Positions 1-8,484 of a DNA stretch of 64,000 bases are shown here, one piece after another. The first letter of the stretch is position 1. Each line of letters begins with the position of its first letter. This DNA comes from Silvimonas terrae (lineage in GTDB: Bacteria; Pseudomonadota; Gammaproteobacteria; Burkholderiales; Chitinibacteraceae): assembly GCF_014202765.1 (NCBI RefSeq), contig NZ_JACHHN010000003.1, forward strand, positions 124,001-188,000, written 5' to 3'. The notes below the pieces were generated by a model. The model made no database searches, had not been told where the DNA came from, and worked only from the letters and a program-made list of their open reading frames with translations. The position numbers and the translations under genes are program-made.

Positions 1-198
1 GATGTCGTATGTCACCTCTTTGTACTTGCCGTCGTGCGGCAGGTATTTATCCAGCAGTTTGAGTTCGCGGATCATCAACCCGCCAGTGGCGCAGTTGATG
101 GTGGTGTCCTGGGTGCCGATGGCAATGCGGATGGTTTCGGCATTCGCCGCGCCCAGCGTAAGGGCCAGCAGGAACGGTAATGTTTTGAACAAATGCAT
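1..198 (-). CDS. ABC transporter substrate-binding protein, sulfonate/nitrate type (partial, N-terminus only)
   Basis: Only the first 66 codons are inside the window; the gene runs off the left edge. The product starts with a clear signal peptide (MHLFKTLPFLLALTLGAANA, then ETIRIAIGTQ). The mature start IRIAIGTQDTTINCATGG matches my memory of periplasmic binding proteins of the SsuA/TauA/NMT1 class that serve aliphatic sulfonate or similar importers. The ATG at 198 has a GGAG ribosome site seven bases upstream. It lies downstream of the AprBA-like pair on the same strand, across about 550 bp of intergenic repeats, so co-transcription is possible but not shown. The ligand is an inference from family resemblance only. 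Confidence 0.72.
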   Translation of the reverse strand, partial: MHLFKTLPFLLALTLGAANAETIRIAIGTQDTTINCATGGLMIRELKLLDKYLPHDGKYKEVTYDI

Positions 199-299
199 GG
201 TGTTGCTCCGGAGTAGTGGTTTCTGGTTATTTGGTAAATCGTGTTCTGGTCGGCGCTTATGGGTGCCGGTTTGCTTGCAAGAAAGAACTTGTGGCTCAC

Positions 300-740
300 C
301 ACTTCGTCATTCCGGTCCTCGGCGGCCTGCTTGCGCCGGAATCCGGCAACGCTGGTGGATTGTCGCTGCGCTCCGAATCCACCCTACGAGCCCGCACACA
401 GACGATGTGGCCGTGGCTGTGGCTGTGGCCGTTGCTTTTGCCGTTGCTGTTGCTTTTGACTTTCCTTCCCCATCGAAGCCAAGCGCCGAAGAAGGGAGGG
501 AGACCTTAGGCTCCCGACCGACTGAGGGAAGCCCGGAGGGCCGCCAGGCTGGGGTCGCCTTTCTTTGGTTACTTTCTTTGGAGACGCAAAGAAAGTGACG
601 TGGGCCCGGCACCCCGGGTATCAAATGCTTTTCAAACCCGCGCCGTCAGGCGCTAAAAACCACAGCAATATGAACCAGGACAGCCACCCCGGATTCCCGC
701 CTGCCGGCTCCATCCGGGCTACACAGTGGTTTCGGCCAGC
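300..740. repeat. Mosaic intergenic repeat array, copy A
   Basis: This gap between the ferredoxin and the binding-protein gene is filled with repeat modules. It holds an ATTCCGG/CCGGAAT dyad near 308-343, half of the GTGGATT/AATCCAC module near 352-387, a hexanucleotide tract of GTGGCY and GTTGCY units near 405-459, the conserved AAAGAAAGT core near 463-600 in minus orientation, and a CCCCGGATTCCCG...ATCCGGGCTAC module near 684-722. The same modules recur elsewhere in the window. A minus-strand frame is open across the core (307-624), but I do not call it a gene. Confidence 0.85.
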
Positions 741-750
741 AAAGGCCCCC

Positions 751-999
751 TCACCGCAACAAATACGGTATGTCGACCTGCACAGCCCCAGTCGGGCAAT
801 CCTTCTCGCATGGCATGCAGTACCAGCACTCATCAAACGCCATATAGGCCTTGCCTTTGGTGAGGTCGATGGCCAGCACGTCCAGTGGGCAAACGTCCAC
901 GCACACCGTGCAGCCCTTGTCGGCAATGCATTTGTCTTCATCAATGCGCACCGGGACAGTGGTGCGCTGTTGGGCAAGCGCGAATACGGGCAGGCTCAT
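751..999 (-). CDS. 4Fe-4S ferredoxin-like protein resembling the beta subunit of APS reductase (AprB-like)
   Basis: This 82-residue protein carries two cysteine clusters: C-x5-C-x2-C-x3-CP (from CIADKGCTVC) and C-x2-C-x2-C-x3-CP (ECWYCMPCEKDCP). The second cluster followed by TGAV closely matches the AprB ferredoxin domain, so two [4Fe-4S] clusters are expected. The ATG at 999 overlaps the flavoprotein stop (ATGA), which indicates translational coupling and favours this start over longer upstream readings. The probable role is to pass electrons to or from the FAD partner encoded just upstream. It lacks the long C-terminal tail of classical AprB. The substrate of the pair is unknown. Confidence 0.85.
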   Translation of the reverse strand: MSLPVFALAQQRTTVPVRIDEDKCIADKGCTVCVDVCPLDVLAIDLTKGKAYMAFDECWYCMPCEKDCPTGAVQVDIPYLLR

Positions 1000-2741
1000 G
1001 CGGGGATCCTCTCGGCGGCGGGTTGGCTGGCCGGAATGCGCAGCTGGTGGTAGGCGGCTTTGTCGGCCTCGTTCATGGTGATGACGGCGGGTTCCAGCGC
1101 GCGCTTGAAGCACGCCATATCACCGCGTTCGTTCTTGTGGGTCTGGACGTGCACCAGCCACTCGGCGTCGTTACGTTCCGGAAAGTCCACGCGGGCGTGG
1201 TACAGCCCCCAGCGGCTTTCGGTACGGAACAACGAAGCGCGGGCGGCCATTTCGGCGCAGTCGCGGATGGCATAGACCTCCATGGCGCGCATCAACTCAT
1301 GCGGGTTGCGGGCGGAGAGTTGCTCCAGGTCGTGGCGGATGCCTTCAAAGCGCTCCAGGCCAATCTCCATCTTGCGGGTGACCTTGGGCGGTTGCAGGTA
1401 GTCGTTCACCATGCGGCGCAGTTTGTATTCCACCTGCGCCGGTGGCAGGCCGGCTTCCCGCAGCAGCGGCGCAAGCACGCGGTTGCGCTCGGTTTCAATC
1501 TGGCCGACGTCCACTTTGGCGTGTTCGTGCTCCAGCGCGTGGCGGGCGGCGGATTCGCCGGCAAACTTGCCGTATACAAAGGCGCCCAGCATGTAGTTAT
1601 GCGGCACGCACGCCAGGTCGCCGGCGGCAAACAGGCCAGCCACGGTGGTCGCCGCGTGCTCATCCACCCACACGCCAGAGGCGGAATGGCCACTGCACAG
1701 GCCGATCTCCGAGATATGCATTTCCACCATGCGCTCCCGGTAATCCGTGCCGCGCCCGGCATGGAAACGCCCACGGCTGGGGCGCTCGTTGGTATGCAAA
1801 ATGGTCTCGATCGTGCTGATGGTTTCTGGCGCCAGGTGATCGAGCTTGAGGAATACCGGGCCGTTGCCGCCCGCCAGTTCACGCTGGAACTCCAGCATCA
1901 TCTGGCCGCTCCAGTAATCACACTCAATGAACCGTTCACCCTTGCTGTTGGTGGTGTAGCCACCAAACGGGCCGGTCACGTAGGCGCAAGCCGGGCCGTT
2001 GTAATCTTTGATCAGCGGGTTGATCTGAAAACACTCAATGCCGGATAACTCGGCGCCGGCGTGAAACGCCATGCTGTAACCATCGCCGGCGTTGGTGGGG
2101 TTTTCATAGGTGCCAAACAGATAACCCGAGGCCGGCAGACCCAGCCGTCCGGCTGCGCCGGTAGCCAATACAACGGATTTGGCGCGCACGACATGAAACT
2201 CGCCGGTGCGGCAATCAAAGGCAAACGTGCCGGCAATGCGGCCGTCTTCGCCGGTGATCAGCCGGGTGGCGACCAGCCGGTTGGTGATCTCGACCCGCGT
2301 CTTTTTGAGTTGCCGATACAAGACTTTTTTGATGTCGTGCCCTTCCGGCATGGGCAAGACATAACTGCCCATGTGATGGACTTTCTTCACGGCAAAGTCA
2401 CCGGTTTCGTCTTTCTCGAACTTCACGCCCCAGCGGTCCAGTTCTTCAATCATGGCAAAGCTGTTTTGCGCGTAGGCCATGACGGTTTTCTGGTTGACGA
2501 TGCCATCGTTAGCGGCGGTGATTTCACGCACGTATTGCTCTGGCGTGGCGTGGCCGGGGATCACGGCGTTGTTCAGGCCATCCATCCCCATGCTGATGGC
2601 GCCACTGCGTTTGACATTGGCTTTTTCCAGCAACAGCACGCGCAAAGCGGGGTTGGCCTGTTTGGCCTTGACGGCGGCCATGGGCCCGGCTGTGCCGCCG
2701 CCAATGACAAGGACATCTACAAAGTGTTCGATGGTGTTCAT
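996..2741 (-). CDS. FAD-dependent oxidoreductase of the fumarate reductase/AprA flavoprotein family
   Basis: The 581-residue protein begins with an FAD-binding Rossmann motif (VDVLVIGGGTAGPMAA, about residues 8-23). It has a second FAD signature near the C-terminal third (GVWVDEHAATTVAGLFAAGD) and ends in the helical C-terminal domain of the family. Coupled to an AprB-like ferredoxin, the best comparison is AprA (adenylylsulfate reductase alpha) rather than succinate dehydrogenase, since no SdhB-, SdhC- or SdhD-like partner is present. I chose the ATG at 2741, 16 bases after the GntR stop, over a GTG at 2765 that would overlap that gene. With a sulfonate-type binding protein downstream, a role in organosulfur or sulfite metabolism is plausible but inferred. 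Confidence 0.82.
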   Translation of the reverse strand: MNTIEHFVDVLVIGGGTAGPMAAVKAKQANPALRVLLLEKANVKRSGAISMGMDGLNNAVIPGHATPEQYVREITAANDGIVNQKTVMAYAQNSFAMIEELDRWGVKFEKDETGDFAVKKVHHMGSYVLPMPEGHDIKKVLYRQLKKTRVEITNRLVATRLITGEDGRIAGTFAFDCRTGEFHVVRAKSVVLATGAAGRLGLPASGYLFGTYENPTNAGDGYSMAFHAGAELSGIECFQINPLIKDYNGPACAYVTGPFGGYTTNSKGERFIECDYWSGQMMLEFQRELAGGNGPVFLKLDHLAPETISTIETILHTNERPSRGRFHAGRGTDYRERMVEMHISEIGLCSGHSASGVWVDEHAATTVAGLFAAGDLACVPHNYMLGAFVYGKFAGESAARHALEHEHAKVDVGQIETERNRVLAPLLREAGLPPAQVEYKLRRMVNDYLQPPKVTRKMEIGLERFEGIRHDLEQLSARNPHELMRAMEVYAIRDCAEMAARASLFRTESRWGLYHARVDFPERNDAEWLVHVQTHKNERGDMACFKRALEPAVITMNEADKAAYHQLRIPASQPAAERIPA

Positions 2742-2757
2742 GAAATCGCTCGGGTTG

Positions 2758-3501
2758 TTACGCACGGTTCAGACGCAGCCGGTACTGGAAATTGTCCGGC
2801 CGGCAATAGAGGTATTCGAAATCGACAGGTGCGCCATCGCGGGTATGAGTGAGGCGCTCAATACGCAACACGGCCGAGTGCTCTGCCACGCCCAGTGCGG
2901 CTGCCAGCGGGGCGTCGGCCAGTTGGGCGTCAATGGTCAGGTCGGCATGGCCCAGGGGCAGGCCATAGTCGTTTTCCAGGATGACGAAAATGTCGCGACT
3001 GGCCAGATCCTCCCGCGCCAGCCGCACGCCAATGCGCGCCTCTACCCAGGTGACATCCAGCGAGACAGGTTCGCGGTTCAGATAGCGCACGCGGGCAATG
3101 CGGGTGACAGGTGCGCCTTCCGGCAAATTCAGACGTTGGGCGACTTCTGCATCAGCCGCCAGCGTTTCCAGGCTTAACAAGCGGTTGTGGGTTTGATAGC
3201 CCTGGCCATGCATGGCCTCGGCAAAGCCTTGCAGGCGGCCCAATTCCTGGAATGGCTTGGGCCGCGATACAAACGCCCCTTTCCCGGCCACCCGGAAAAT
3301 CAGCGCTTCTTTTTCCAGATCACCCAGGGCCTGGCGCACGGTAATACGGCTGACGCCGTACTGGCGCATGAGCTGGCTTTCTGACGGCACCCGGTCATGC
3401 GGCTGATAGCGACCGGTGACGATATGCTCGCGCAGTTCGTCCCTGATCTGGCTATAGAGCGAGACATGCGCTCGGGTAAAGGTTTGCGGGGTTAGCGACA
3501 T
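2758..3501 (-). CDS. GntR-family transcriptional regulator (HutC/UTRA type)
   Basis: The 247-residue protein has an N-terminal winged helix (VPSESQLMRQYGVSRITVRQALGDLEKEALI, about residues 38-68) and a C-terminal UTRA ligand-binding domain typical of HutC-subfamily GntR regulators. It is the first gene of the minus-strand operon with the AprBA-like pair and probably controls itself and the operon. A strong dyad lies just upstream of its start. The effector is unknown; UTRA domains bind small organic acids, amino acids, sugars or phosphonates in characterised members. Confidence 0.9.
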   Translation of the reverse strand: MSLTPQTFTRAHVSLYSQIRDELREHIVTGRYQPHDRVPSESQLMRQYGVSRITVRQALGDLEKEALIFRVAGKGAFVSRPKPFQELGRLQGFAEAMHGQGYQTHNRLLSLETLAADAEVAQRLNLPEGAPVTRIARVRYLNREPVSLDVTWVEARIGVRLAREDLASRDIFVILENDYGLPLGHADLTIDAQLADAPLAAALGVAEHSAVLRIERLTHTRDGAPVDFEYLYCRPDNFQYRLRLNRA

Positions 3502-3509
3502 AGGTCAGC

Positions 3510-3534
3510 ACCTGTTATGACAGGTTATGTCATA
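3510..3534. promoter_or_regulatory. Overlapping inverted repeats, probable GntR operator
   Basis: Two overlapping dyads lie within ten bases of the gntR start: ACCTGT-N4-ACAGGT (3510-3525) and TATGAC-N7-GTCATA (3516-3534). Position and symmetry fit an autoregulatory GntR-family operator. Binding itself is inferred. Confidence 0.6.
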
Positions 3535-3597
3535 GCAAGCGCTGTGCCACACAAACAAAAATTCAACAAAAACCTTAACAATCAATGATATAAAAAC

Positions 3598-3632
3598 AAA
3601 AAGGCTTGCCATGACGGGCAAGCCTTTTTAAA
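3598..3632 (-). terminator. Rho-independent terminator
   Basis: A stem of AAGGCTTGCC and GGGCAAGCCTT around a short loop is flanked by A-runs on the left and T-runs on the right. It can act in both directions. It ends the leftward transcript of the oxidoreductase gene at 3701-4657. Confidence 0.8.
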
Positions 3633-3700
3633 AAATCAATCTGCATCATGCTGGATATCCAACACCAATCCCAACACATTGCTGGATTTCCAACAGTCCA

Positions 3701-4657
3701 TCACTCCATGGTAAACACCGTCCGCAACTGACTATCGGCCGCGCCCCAATGGTCTGCCAATTGCGCCAGCGGTACGGCCTGGGTTTTGACTTCCAGCCCG
3801 GCCGGGATCACGGCTTGCAACACTTGCCCAACGACGTGCAGCAAGCGTGGCAAGGGCACGCTGCCAATACCGCTGCCCATCAAGTTGATGGCGGTGGCGC
3901 GCAGCACAGCGGCCGGCAGACTGATTTCTGCGCCGCTGATGGAGCCTATCTGCACAAAACGCATCTGCTGCCCCTCTGGCAGGTGTTTGGCGGCGCTCAC
4001 CAACAGAGTACGAGCGCTGGGGCCCCACAGGTAATCGAGCACCACATCCACGCCTGCGGCCAGGTGCGGAACCAGCGCAGCGCTGAGGGTGTCCTCCGCT
4101 TGATCCAGCGGGATAACGACGTCTGCGCCGGCTGATTGCAGCCACCCCAACGCAGCCGGATTGCGGCCGGTGGCAATGATTTTACCGGCCCCCAGATAGC
4201 GGGCAATCTGCACTGCCAACCGGCCAGAAGCGCCAGTTGCGCCATTGACCAGCACGGTTTCTCCTTTGACAAAACCCGCGCGCTCCACCAGCGCGGCCCA
4301 GCAAGACATGCCGGGGATGGCCGCCGCTGCGGCGGTGACGTCATCCAGTTCATCCGGCACCGGAACGCACTGGGCCGCATCCACCACGCTGTATTCACCC
4401 ATCGCGCCAAATGGCGCTTGCGGCGCAAAAAAGTATACGCGCTGGCCGTTTTCCAGGCGGCCCACGCCATCCACGCCCGCCACAAACGGGAACACGCCAT
4501 GAGAGGAATAATGCGTGCCGGCCGCTTTGGCGCGGGTTAACTGGCTCAGTGCCGATGCGGCCACGTGAACGATCTGCTGGCCGGCGGCGGCAACGGGTTT
4601 TTCAAACTCGGCAAACACGGGCAGTTGGCCCGCAGCGGTAACAACGGCGGCTTTCAT
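3701..4657 (-). CDS. NAD(P)H:quinone oxidoreductase-like medium-chain dehydrogenase/reductase
   Basis: The 318-residue protein has the MDR fold: an N-terminal GroES-like part and a Rossmann domain with a nucleotide-binding run (ETVLVNGATGASGRLAVQIARYLG, about residues 133-156), followed by IIATGRN. The zinc-binding cysteines of alcohol dehydrogenases are absent, so it belongs with the zinc-free quinone-oxidoreductase-like branch. Its start overlaps the stop of the small gene upstream (ATGA, 4654-4657), so the two are co-translated, and an AraC regulator diverges from them. The likely reaction is NADPH-dependent reduction of a quinone or enone; the true substrate is unknown. Confidence 0.85.
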   Translation of the reverse strand: MKAAVVTAAGQLPVFAEFEKPVAAAGQQIVHVAASALSQLTRAKAAGTHYSSHGVFPFVAGVDGVGRLENGQRVYFFAPQAPFGAMGEYSVVDAAQCVPVPDELDDVTAAAAAIPGMSCWAALVERAGFVKGETVLVNGATGASGRLAVQIARYLGAGKIIATGRNPAALGWLQSAGADVVIPLDQAEDTLSAALVPHLAAGVDVVLDYLWGPSARTLLVSAAKHLPEGQQMRFVQIGSISGAEISLPAAVLRATAINLMGSGIGSVPLPRLLHVVGQVLQAVIPAGLEVKTQAVPLAQLADHWGAADSQLRTVFTME

Positions 4658-4920
4658 GCTGACTCCAATGGATGTGAGGCAAGCCAGTGACGCAAGGCTG
4701 GATCGCGAATTTCAAGGACATCGAACAAACCCAGCGCCTGAAGTGCCGGGAGCGCGTCTTGCATATCTGCGGCAACTTGCTGGCGCTGGGCGGCCGTCGC
4801 CGCCGGATCAAGCCAGACCCGCGCATTGAGCAGAAACGCGCCCACAGTGCCCTTGCGCACGACGGTGCCGGCAAGATGAATCTGGTTTTGCCCATCGGGC
4901 AGTACATCTTTGGCCTGCAT
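4654..4920 (-). CDS. Small conserved-looking protein of unknown function, coupled to the quinone oxidoreductase
   Basis: This 88-residue protein is not one I recognise. It starts MQAKDVLPDGQNQIHLAGTV, has a predicted beta-rich first half, and ends with an amphipathic helical stretch (AAQRQQVAADMQDALPALQ). It has no signal peptide, cysteine motif or membrane segment. The ATG at 4920 follows a GGAG nine bases upstream; much longer upstream readings run antisense through the AraC gene and are not credible. Four-base overlap with the oxidoreductase gene suggests the two products act together, for example as a small partner or substrate-handling protein, which is inference only. Confidence 0.65.
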   Translation of the reverse strand: MQAKDVLPDGQNQIHLAGTVVRKGTVGAFLLNARVWLDPAATAAQRQQVAADMQDALPALQALGLFDVLEIRDPALRHWLASHPLESA

Positions 4921-5017
4921 GGTGGTCACTCCGGTTGCTTGTGATGTTGTAGCCAGTGTAGGCATACTGATGTGGTTGGTCTGCGGCATTAAGGCCATTC
5001 GATACGGAGTTTCGGCC

Positions 5018-5791
5018 ATGGAAGATTTGATCATCCGGCCTGATCTGGTGCTGTCTTCCGCCGGCCCGTTTGTGGCGGCGGCAGAACTCACCCGCGATGC
5101 AGTCCGCGTGACCCCCGCGCATAGCCATGCACGCGGGCAACTGGTCGGCGCATTGCATGGGCTGATTTCCATTGGGCTGGATCGGCAGCAATGGGTGGTG
5201 CCAGCGGTCCACGCCATCTGGATTCCGCCCCACCGGACGCACTCTTTGCGCTCGTTCGGTCCATTTGCGGGCTGGAGCGTCTTCATTGCCGAACACTGCT
5301 GCGCCACCCTGCCCCCAGAGCCACGCGCCATCAAAACGACGCCCTTGTTGCGCGAAGCCGTGCGCCGCGCCGCCACCTGGCCCGGCGAGGCCCTGACCCC
5401 GGCGCAGACCCGCGTGGCCGAGGTCATTCTGGATGAAGTGGCCCAAGCGCAGGCCGAAGCGCTGGGGCTGTTGCAACCGGCCGATCCACGGCTGATGCGG
5501 ATCGCCAACGCCTTGGCCGCGGATTTGTCTGACAGCCGCAATCTGGATGCATGGGCAAGCTGGGCCGGCTTGTCGCCCAGAACGCTCAACCGCCACTGGG
5601 CCGCCGAAACCGGCATCAGTTTTGGCGCGTGGCGGCAGCAGGCGCGCTTGTTACGGGCGCTGGAACTGCTGGCGGATCGGGTGCCGGTGACCAATATCGC
5701 GCTGGAACTGGGTTACGACAATGTCAGTGCGTTTATCGACATGTTCCGCCGGGCCCTGGGCGTCACGCCGGGGCGTTACCAGGCGGCTTGA
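5018..5791 (+). CDS. AraC-family transcriptional regulator
   Basis: The 257-residue protein has an N-terminal cupin-like sensor region (HSHARGQLVGALHG, a run that often binds an effector) and a C-terminal AraC DNA-binding domain with two helix-turn-helix units. The second HTH carries the family signature VTNIALELGYDNVSAFIDMFRRALGVTPGRY. The start at 5018 has a GGAG eight bases upstream; a longer reading from 4910 lacks support. It diverges from the oxidoreductase pair across a gap of about 100 bp and is their most likely regulator. Confidence 0.88.
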   Translation: MEDLIIRPDLVLSSAGPFVAAAELTRDAVRVTPAHSHARGQLVGALHGLISIGLDRQQWVVPAVHAIWIPPHRTHSLRSFGPFAGWSVFIAEHCCATLPPEPRAIKTTPLLREAVRRAATWPGEALTPAQTRVAEVILDEVAQAQAEALGLLQPADPRLMRIANALAADLSDSRNLDAWASWAGLSPRTLNRHWAAETGISFGAWRQQARLLRALELLADRVPVTNIALELGYDNVSAFIDMFRRALGVTPGRYQAA

Positions 5792-6301
5792 TACCTCCCC
5801 AAGCCGGCAGCGTGGTCGGCCATTTCTTTCAACCATCCGCAGCTTCATGAAACCGTTTTCAAATACTGGACCTTTCAGCAAGGTCATCCAGGCGGCCCTT
5901 GTGCCCGGAAAACTGACAGAAAATACGGGCGGACAGAAAAACAACAGTAAAACCGCCTTTTATTCCTGACATATCACCGCTGGTCGCCATGCCGCAGCCA
6001 CGCTGGAATGCACCATATTGCGGCATTCCGGCCTGACCTGCTGCCAGATCAGGTGCAGGTCCAGATCGTCAGATTCAGGTAATCACTTAAATTTCTTTTG
6101 ACAGACAAACCCATTTGTCATCAACATAAGTAAATACCCTTATGCCCTTTGTCCTACAGAGACAAGTGCGTGTGCTGCCTGACAGAGGAGGCAGAAACAC
6201 AGCAAGGCCGCACCAATGCGGTACAGGCAGACAGGGGTCATACAACGACAACACATGCCCGGTCTAACCCGCCTGGGCCATACAAGCAAAAAAACGAAAC
6301 C
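5792..6301. other. Intergenic region upstream of the pilin operon
   Basis: I see no convincing gene in this stretch. It holds a TTGACA hexamer at 6098-6103 inside the dyad TGACA-N12-TGTCA, and a CATAAG/CTTATG dyad at 6125-6144. These may form part of the pilin operon promoter, but no good -10 box is spaced correctly, so I do not assign one. Confidence 0.4.
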
Positions 6302-6775
6302 ATGCCTGCTCCCTTTTGCGCAGCGGTTTTGCCACGCCCAGGCAAACCGTCCGCCGGCTTTACCCTCATTGAACTGATGGTCACGATGGCGATCGTGGCG
6401 ATTCTGACCGCCATTGCATTGCCGCTGTACCAGAACTACATCATCCGCAGCAATGTGAAGGCCGCAGGCGCGGACCTGGTGGCATTGGCGCTGGTGGTGG
6501 AAAACAGCCATCAGCTCACCTTCAGTTACCCCGCAGATAACAGCAGCGTCACCAGTAGCGCTACCGGCTTTAGCGGCTTCGGGCCCACTGAGGGCAACCT
6601 GTTCACCTATTCGCTGACCAATAGCGCGACCGCGCCGTTCTATACGCTCACGGCCAGAGGGATCAGCGGCACCATGGTGGCAGGCTGCACCTTGCAACTG
6701 GATGCCGCCAGCCAGCGCTCGCTGTCCGCCGGCTCCAGCACGCCACGTGCTTGCGGGTATCTGGCGTCATGGTGA
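6302..6775 (+). CDS. Type IV pilin-like protein (PilE-like prepilin)
   Basis: The 157-residue protein has a class III prepilin signal: a short leader ending in G, cleaved before F in SAG-FTLIELMVTMAIVAILTAIALP (leader about 23 residues). The conserved Glu5 of mature pilins is present, followed by the hydrophobic helix and a small globular domain whose C-terminal cysteine pair (GCTLQLD...ACGYLASW) probably forms the D-loop disulfide. I placed the start at the ATG at 6302, since the upstream extension has no pilin features. It is first of a tight operon of minor pilins, so it is a minor or alternative pilin rather than surely the main PilE. Confidence 0.88.
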   Translation: MPAPFCAAVLPRPGKPSAGFTLIELMVTMAIVAILTAIALPLYQNYIIRSNVKAAGADLVALALVVENSHQLTFSYPADNSSVTSSATGFSGFGPTEGNLFTYSLTNSATAPFYTLTARGISGTMVAGCTLQLDAASQRSLSAGSSTPRACGYLASW

Positions 6776-7272
6776 TCCGGCAACGCGGGTTCACCCTGAT
6801 CGAGATGATGATTGTCATCGTGATCATCAGCATTCTGCTGCTGTTGGGCGTGCCGCTGACCGCCAAGTGGGTGGGCAGCGCCAATGTCAATTCCGCCACC
6901 ATCTCTTTTACCCAGGGCGCGGCCTGGGCCAGATCCCGTGCGCTGCGCAATACGGCGGGCGTCGGGCTGACAGCGCCATCGGCGTATCTGATTCTGGTCA
7001 ACGGCAACGCCACCTCCACCAGCGGCGGGACGGTTTGCGTACAGGACGCCACCACGGTAACCGCGCTCACCTGCAGCAATGCGGTGTGGTCGGGGCAGTT
7101 GCCCAATGGCACCTCTGCCACTTTTAACGGCGCGGCCGCACAGTGCCTGGCCTTCACGCCTGGCGGAACGCTAGCGACCGTGAGCCTGGGCGGTGTCGTC
7201 TGCGGTCAGACCGGCATTTATGCCCTTTCCACCATTCAAGGCGTCAGCGGAGGCCCCAATGCGCTCAACTAG
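6769..7272 (+). CDS. Minor pilin, GspH/FimT family
   Basis: The product has a short basic leader and prepilin cleavage motif (RQRG-FTLIEMMIVIVIISILLLLGVPL) with Glu5, then a GspH/FimT-type globular domain of about 140 residues. The ATG at 6769 overlaps the end of the preceding gene, so translation is coupled. FimT-type minor pilins sit in the pilus tip priming complex and in some bacteria bind DNA for transformation; whether this one does is unknown. Later steps of export and processing would need PilD and the assembly ATPases encoded elsewhere. Confidence 0.88.
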   Translation: MVIRQRGFTLIEMMIVIVIISILLLLGVPLTAKWVGSANVNSATISFTQGAAWARSRALRNTAGVGLTAPSAYLILVNGNATSTSGGTVCVQDATTVTALTCSNAVWSGQLPNGTSATFNGAAAQCLAFTPGGTLATVSLGGVVCGQTGIYALSTIQGVSGGPNALN

Positions 7273-7687
7273 TCATATGCCCTCAGCCCAGACGGGCGCC
7301 ACCCTGCTGGAAGGATTGATTGCCATTTTGCTGCTGGCGATTGTCGGTATGGGGATTACGTTTTCGCTCTCCCGCGTGGCGCTGGCGCAAAGCACGCTCA
7401 ATGCGCAGAACAGCGTGATTGCGCAATTGCGCAGCGGCTTGCAGAGCATCAGCGTCAACAACGCCTTTGCCTCCGCCACGTCCAGCACCACCACCTGCAA
7501 TCTGGGTATGGCGGGTCATCTGCAACTGACTGCCAGTGCCTCCGTGACCACGCAAAACAGTTGCTCGCTCAGTACGGTGAGCGTTTCTGTAGCGGGTAAT
7601 ACCGTGACCGGTACCGGGCAGTTGCCGCAGATTTCCAACTCGGTCAATGACAGCAAGCTGGGCGGCACGCTCACGGTGAATAACTGA
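7259..7687 (+). CDS. Minor pilin, PilV-like
   Basis: This 142-residue protein has the leader and helix TGATLLEGLIAILLLAIVGMG, which places Glu5 in the PilV/PilI-type context, then a short serine- and threonine-rich globular region with one cysteine pair. The ATG at 7259 overlaps the previous gene and follows a GCGGAGG ribosome site. Position between FimT-like and PilW-like genes supports a place in the minor pilin tip complex. Confidence 0.82.
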   Translation: MRSTSHMPSAQTGATLLEGLIAILLLAIVGMGITFSLSRVALAQSTLNAQNSVIAQLRSGLQSISVNNAFASATSSTTTCNLGMAGHLQLTASASVTTQNSCSLSTVSVSVAGNTVTGTGQLPQISNSVNDSKLGGTLTVNN

Positions 7688-7688
7688 T

Positions 7689-8471
7689 ATGCGCACTCGC
7701 CATTCCCCACGCGGGCAAGCCGGCTGGACCATTGTTAGCCTGATGGTGGGCTTGCTGGTCTCGCTGCTGGTCATTTTGTCGATGCTGTCATTGTTCCGGG
7801 TGGTGGCTGCCAATGTGGTGGGCAATAATGGCATGCAGCCCACCGCAGCCCAGGATCGGCAAATTGCCACCGCCTTGTTATCCGTGCAGACCTTGTTACA
7901 GAACGCCGGCTACGGCTACGCCCCGCAGGCCGCGCATAACAGCCAGTTTGTACTGGTGACCGGCGCCCAGAAGACGGTGATCAGCACCCCCGCCAGCGAC
8001 TTGCTGGGCAGCACCATGGCGGGGACGTCCACCATCAAGGTCAATGGCACTCTGCAAAGCATTAGCAGTGGCGTGGTCACACTGCCGCTGACGGCCAATC
8101 CGGCCAACGCCATGTTCTGGGAAACCGCCGGAAGCACAGTACCGGCCACCGCCGCCACCGCGCAGTGCTACGGCTTGCTGTCTGATAGCAGTGCCACCAA
8201 CGCACTGTACCTGCTGCAAGCCAGCGGCAGTTGTTCCCCCGTGAGCGGCAACTGGAACACCACCACCTGGACCGTCACGCCCCTGGTGACCGGTGGCCTG
8301 TTAAACGGCCCGGTCATGTTCAACGCCCAGGAAACCACCTGCTGGCCGTACAGCACGCTGGTGGGCGCCAGTGCGCCCGCCGGCTTGTACGTGCAGTTGA
8401 GCTGGAGCACCAATACCAGCGCCAATGCCAGCCTTTCGTCCTGGTCTAGCTGTCTGCCCAATATCAGTTAA
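7689..8471 (+). CDS. Minor pilin, PilW-like
   Basis: The 260-residue protein starts with a basic leader and a hydrophobic helix (GWTIVSLMVGLLVSLLVILSMLSLFRV). The usual glutamate is replaced by serine at the expected position, a departure from most class III pilins. The long globular part has several cysteines. It starts one base after the preceding stop. Gene order (pilE-like, fimT, pilV, pilW, pilX) matches the minor pilin operons of other betaproteobacteria and supports the PilW call. Confidence 0.82.
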   Translation: MRTRHSPRGQAGWTIVSLMVGLLVSLLVILSMLSLFRVVAANVVGNNGMQPTAAQDRQIATALLSVQTLLQNAGYGYAPQAAHNSQFVLVTGAQKTVISTPASDLLGSTMAGTSTIKVNGTLQSISSGVVTLPLTANPANAMFWETAGSTVPATAATAQCYGLLSDSSATNALYLLQASGSCSPVSGNWNTTTWTVTPLVTGGLLNGPVMFNAQETTCWPYSTLVGASAPAGLYVQLSWSTNTSANASLSSWSSCLPNIS

Positions 8472-8484
8472 GCGAACCGTCCTT

